Of a stretch of 64,000 nt of DNA, positions 63,017 through 64,000 are shown one piece after another; position 1 is the first letter of the stretch, and the number at the start of each line of letters is the position of its first letter. A model generated the notes under the pieces. The model had not been told where the DNA came from, made no database searches, and saw only the letters and a list, made by a program, of their open reading frames with translations. The DNA is from an uncultured Nitrosomonas sp. (GTDB lineage: Bacteria; Pseudomonadota; Gammaproteobacteria; Burkholderiales; Nitrosomonadaceae), in the NCBI GenBank assembly GCA_949281375.1, contig CASDLT010000045.1, positions 62,001-126,000 of the forward strand, written 5' to 3'. Position numbers and translations under genes: made by a program.

Positions 63017-64000
63017 TGACTTCTACAATAATTGGGGAACTTTAAACGCCATTAATCCAACAACATATTATGCGGAGTCGGTCAATGCTTATAAAACAGA
63101 AATTGACACCCATCATTTCACAATAGTGAATTCCGCAGCCGATACCCCCTTCATGCAAAGGCAATCAAATAATCAAAGTTCCACCATAACGAATATAGAT
63201 CTCCTTAATTCTAATCCTGCTGACTTTGCGGATCAGAAACAGAAACCACCGTCTGAAAAACAGCAATTCGTTCCTATCAGCGTATGGATGCAGCAATACA
63301 AAGAACTTGTTGGCATCGAGATCTCCAATGGCATGACTCCTGTGTACGATATGGACAATTCGTTGGTCGGTTTTATACTCAATTACTCATTCTTTACTGA
63401 ACCTGAGGTAGTACAACAAAATCATTGGCAAACACATACTACGATCAATGCGCAGGTAGAACGCATTCAAGGCGGTGATAGTGACAACATCATCGTCGGA
63501 TACAAACATGGCGATGATTATAAGTACAGCGATGGAATTTTGCCAAGTGACTCAAATTCCTGGAGCGAAGTGTCAATCATCGACGGCGGCCAAGGTAACG
63601 ATACCCTGTATGCTTCCGGCAAAATTCACCTCAATAATGAAGTGTATTACCACACGGACACTTCCCCAAAAATCGGTGGTTTTCTTTATGGCAATACCGG
63701 AAATGACCGATTGTATGGCAACCATGCCAGAGATACGCTAGTAGGCGGCGATGGCAATGATTTCCTGGATGGAGGATATAGCCAGGATACCTACGTCATG
63801 TTCAGCGGTGAAATTGGAATTGATACGATTTGGGACACCGGCACGCAAATTGTACAAAGCGGCAATTTCCATCAGGATGAGACCAATGTTCACCTTGACT
63901 ATTCCCGTGCCCCCAAACCCACTTCGCAGGACACGCTCCGTCTTGCCGGTATTTCACCGGATGAGGTCAGGTTCAGTTGGGGGGAGCGTATGGTCGAAGG
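63015..64000 (+). CDS. Continuation of RTX protein in shifted frame, or second RTX gene (3' end outside window)
   Basis: An uninterrupted frame runs from the lipase stop to the window edge, over 325 residues. It starts NDFYNNWGTLNAINPTTYY and later has RTX units (GGQGNDTLYAS, YGNTGNDRLYGN, GGDGNDFLDGG). There is no ATG until 63153 and no ribosome site before it; a GTG at 62997 and a TTG at 62961 lie inside the lipase gene without good sites. The frame is +1 relative to the lipase ORF, and ignoring one T in AAA-T-AAT joins the two cleanly. I therefore favour a frameshift within one very large protein; a separate gene remains possible. Confidence 0.65.

Overview
The window looks like chromosomal DNA of a betaproteobacterial ammonia oxidiser, most probably Nitrosomonas or a close relative. 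The main support is a cytochrome P460 gene, alongside hopanoid genes (a squalene synthase next to hpnA), CheY/CheZ-type chemotaxis, several very large RTX proteins and inorganic-carbon genes suited to an autotroph. Species was not determined. No rRNA, tRNA, CRISPR array, prophage or intact insertion sequence was seen.

Layout. 1-2360: 5' part of a secreted serralysin-type RTX protease (minus strand) behind a class I cyclic-di-GMP (GEMM-I) riboswitch. 2.7-10.8 kb: SPFH protein, an OmpA-domain/ExeA-like ATPase pair, a large glycine-zipper membrane protein and a YbaL-type cation/proton antiporter. 11-23 kb: Atm1-like ABC exporter, MFS carrier, Slp lipoprotein, iron alcohol dehydrogenase, a decayed pseudogene, dienelactone hydrolase, holB-tmk, ampD and a dicarboxylate transporter. 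22.6-25.05 kb is a small accessory patch: REP-like repeats, an antitoxin whose toxin is reduced to its C-terminal tail, a PIN-domain gene and repeat remnants. 25-42 kb is mostly housekeeping: mutarotase, purT, queG/tsaE, amiC, an Mla-type lipid transport operon, lptM-lysA, squalene synthase-hpnA, cheYZ under a FliA-type promoter, and dnaQ-rnhA-methyltransferase/gloB. 42-47 kb: cytochrome P460, NhaC, MsrB and a TrmA/RumA-type RNA methyltransferase. 47.3-51.9 kb: a LysM-FecR protein in an operon with a CHASE2-GGDEF-EAL protein. 52.4-55.4 kb: a putative zeta-class (cadmium-type) carbonic anhydrase, a small acidic protein and a SulP anion carrier. 55.4-58 kb: fmdB-aspS-nudB. 58.3-64 kb: a small membrane-anchored protein overlapping a 1393-residue RTX lipase, which runs into a second RTX reading frame through a probable frameshift.

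Three themes stand out. First, cyclic-di-GMP is represented both by an enzyme (GGDEF-EAL) and by a sensor (the riboswitch on the protease mRNA). Second, the zeta-type carbonic anhydrase, the acidic protein and the SulP carrier look like an undescribed inorganic-carbon module; the first two share a similar amphipathic N-terminus. Third, both window edges encode calcium-binding RTX exoproteins with no leader peptide, so a type I secretion apparatus must lie elsewhere. All calls are from reading the sequence; no database search was run.
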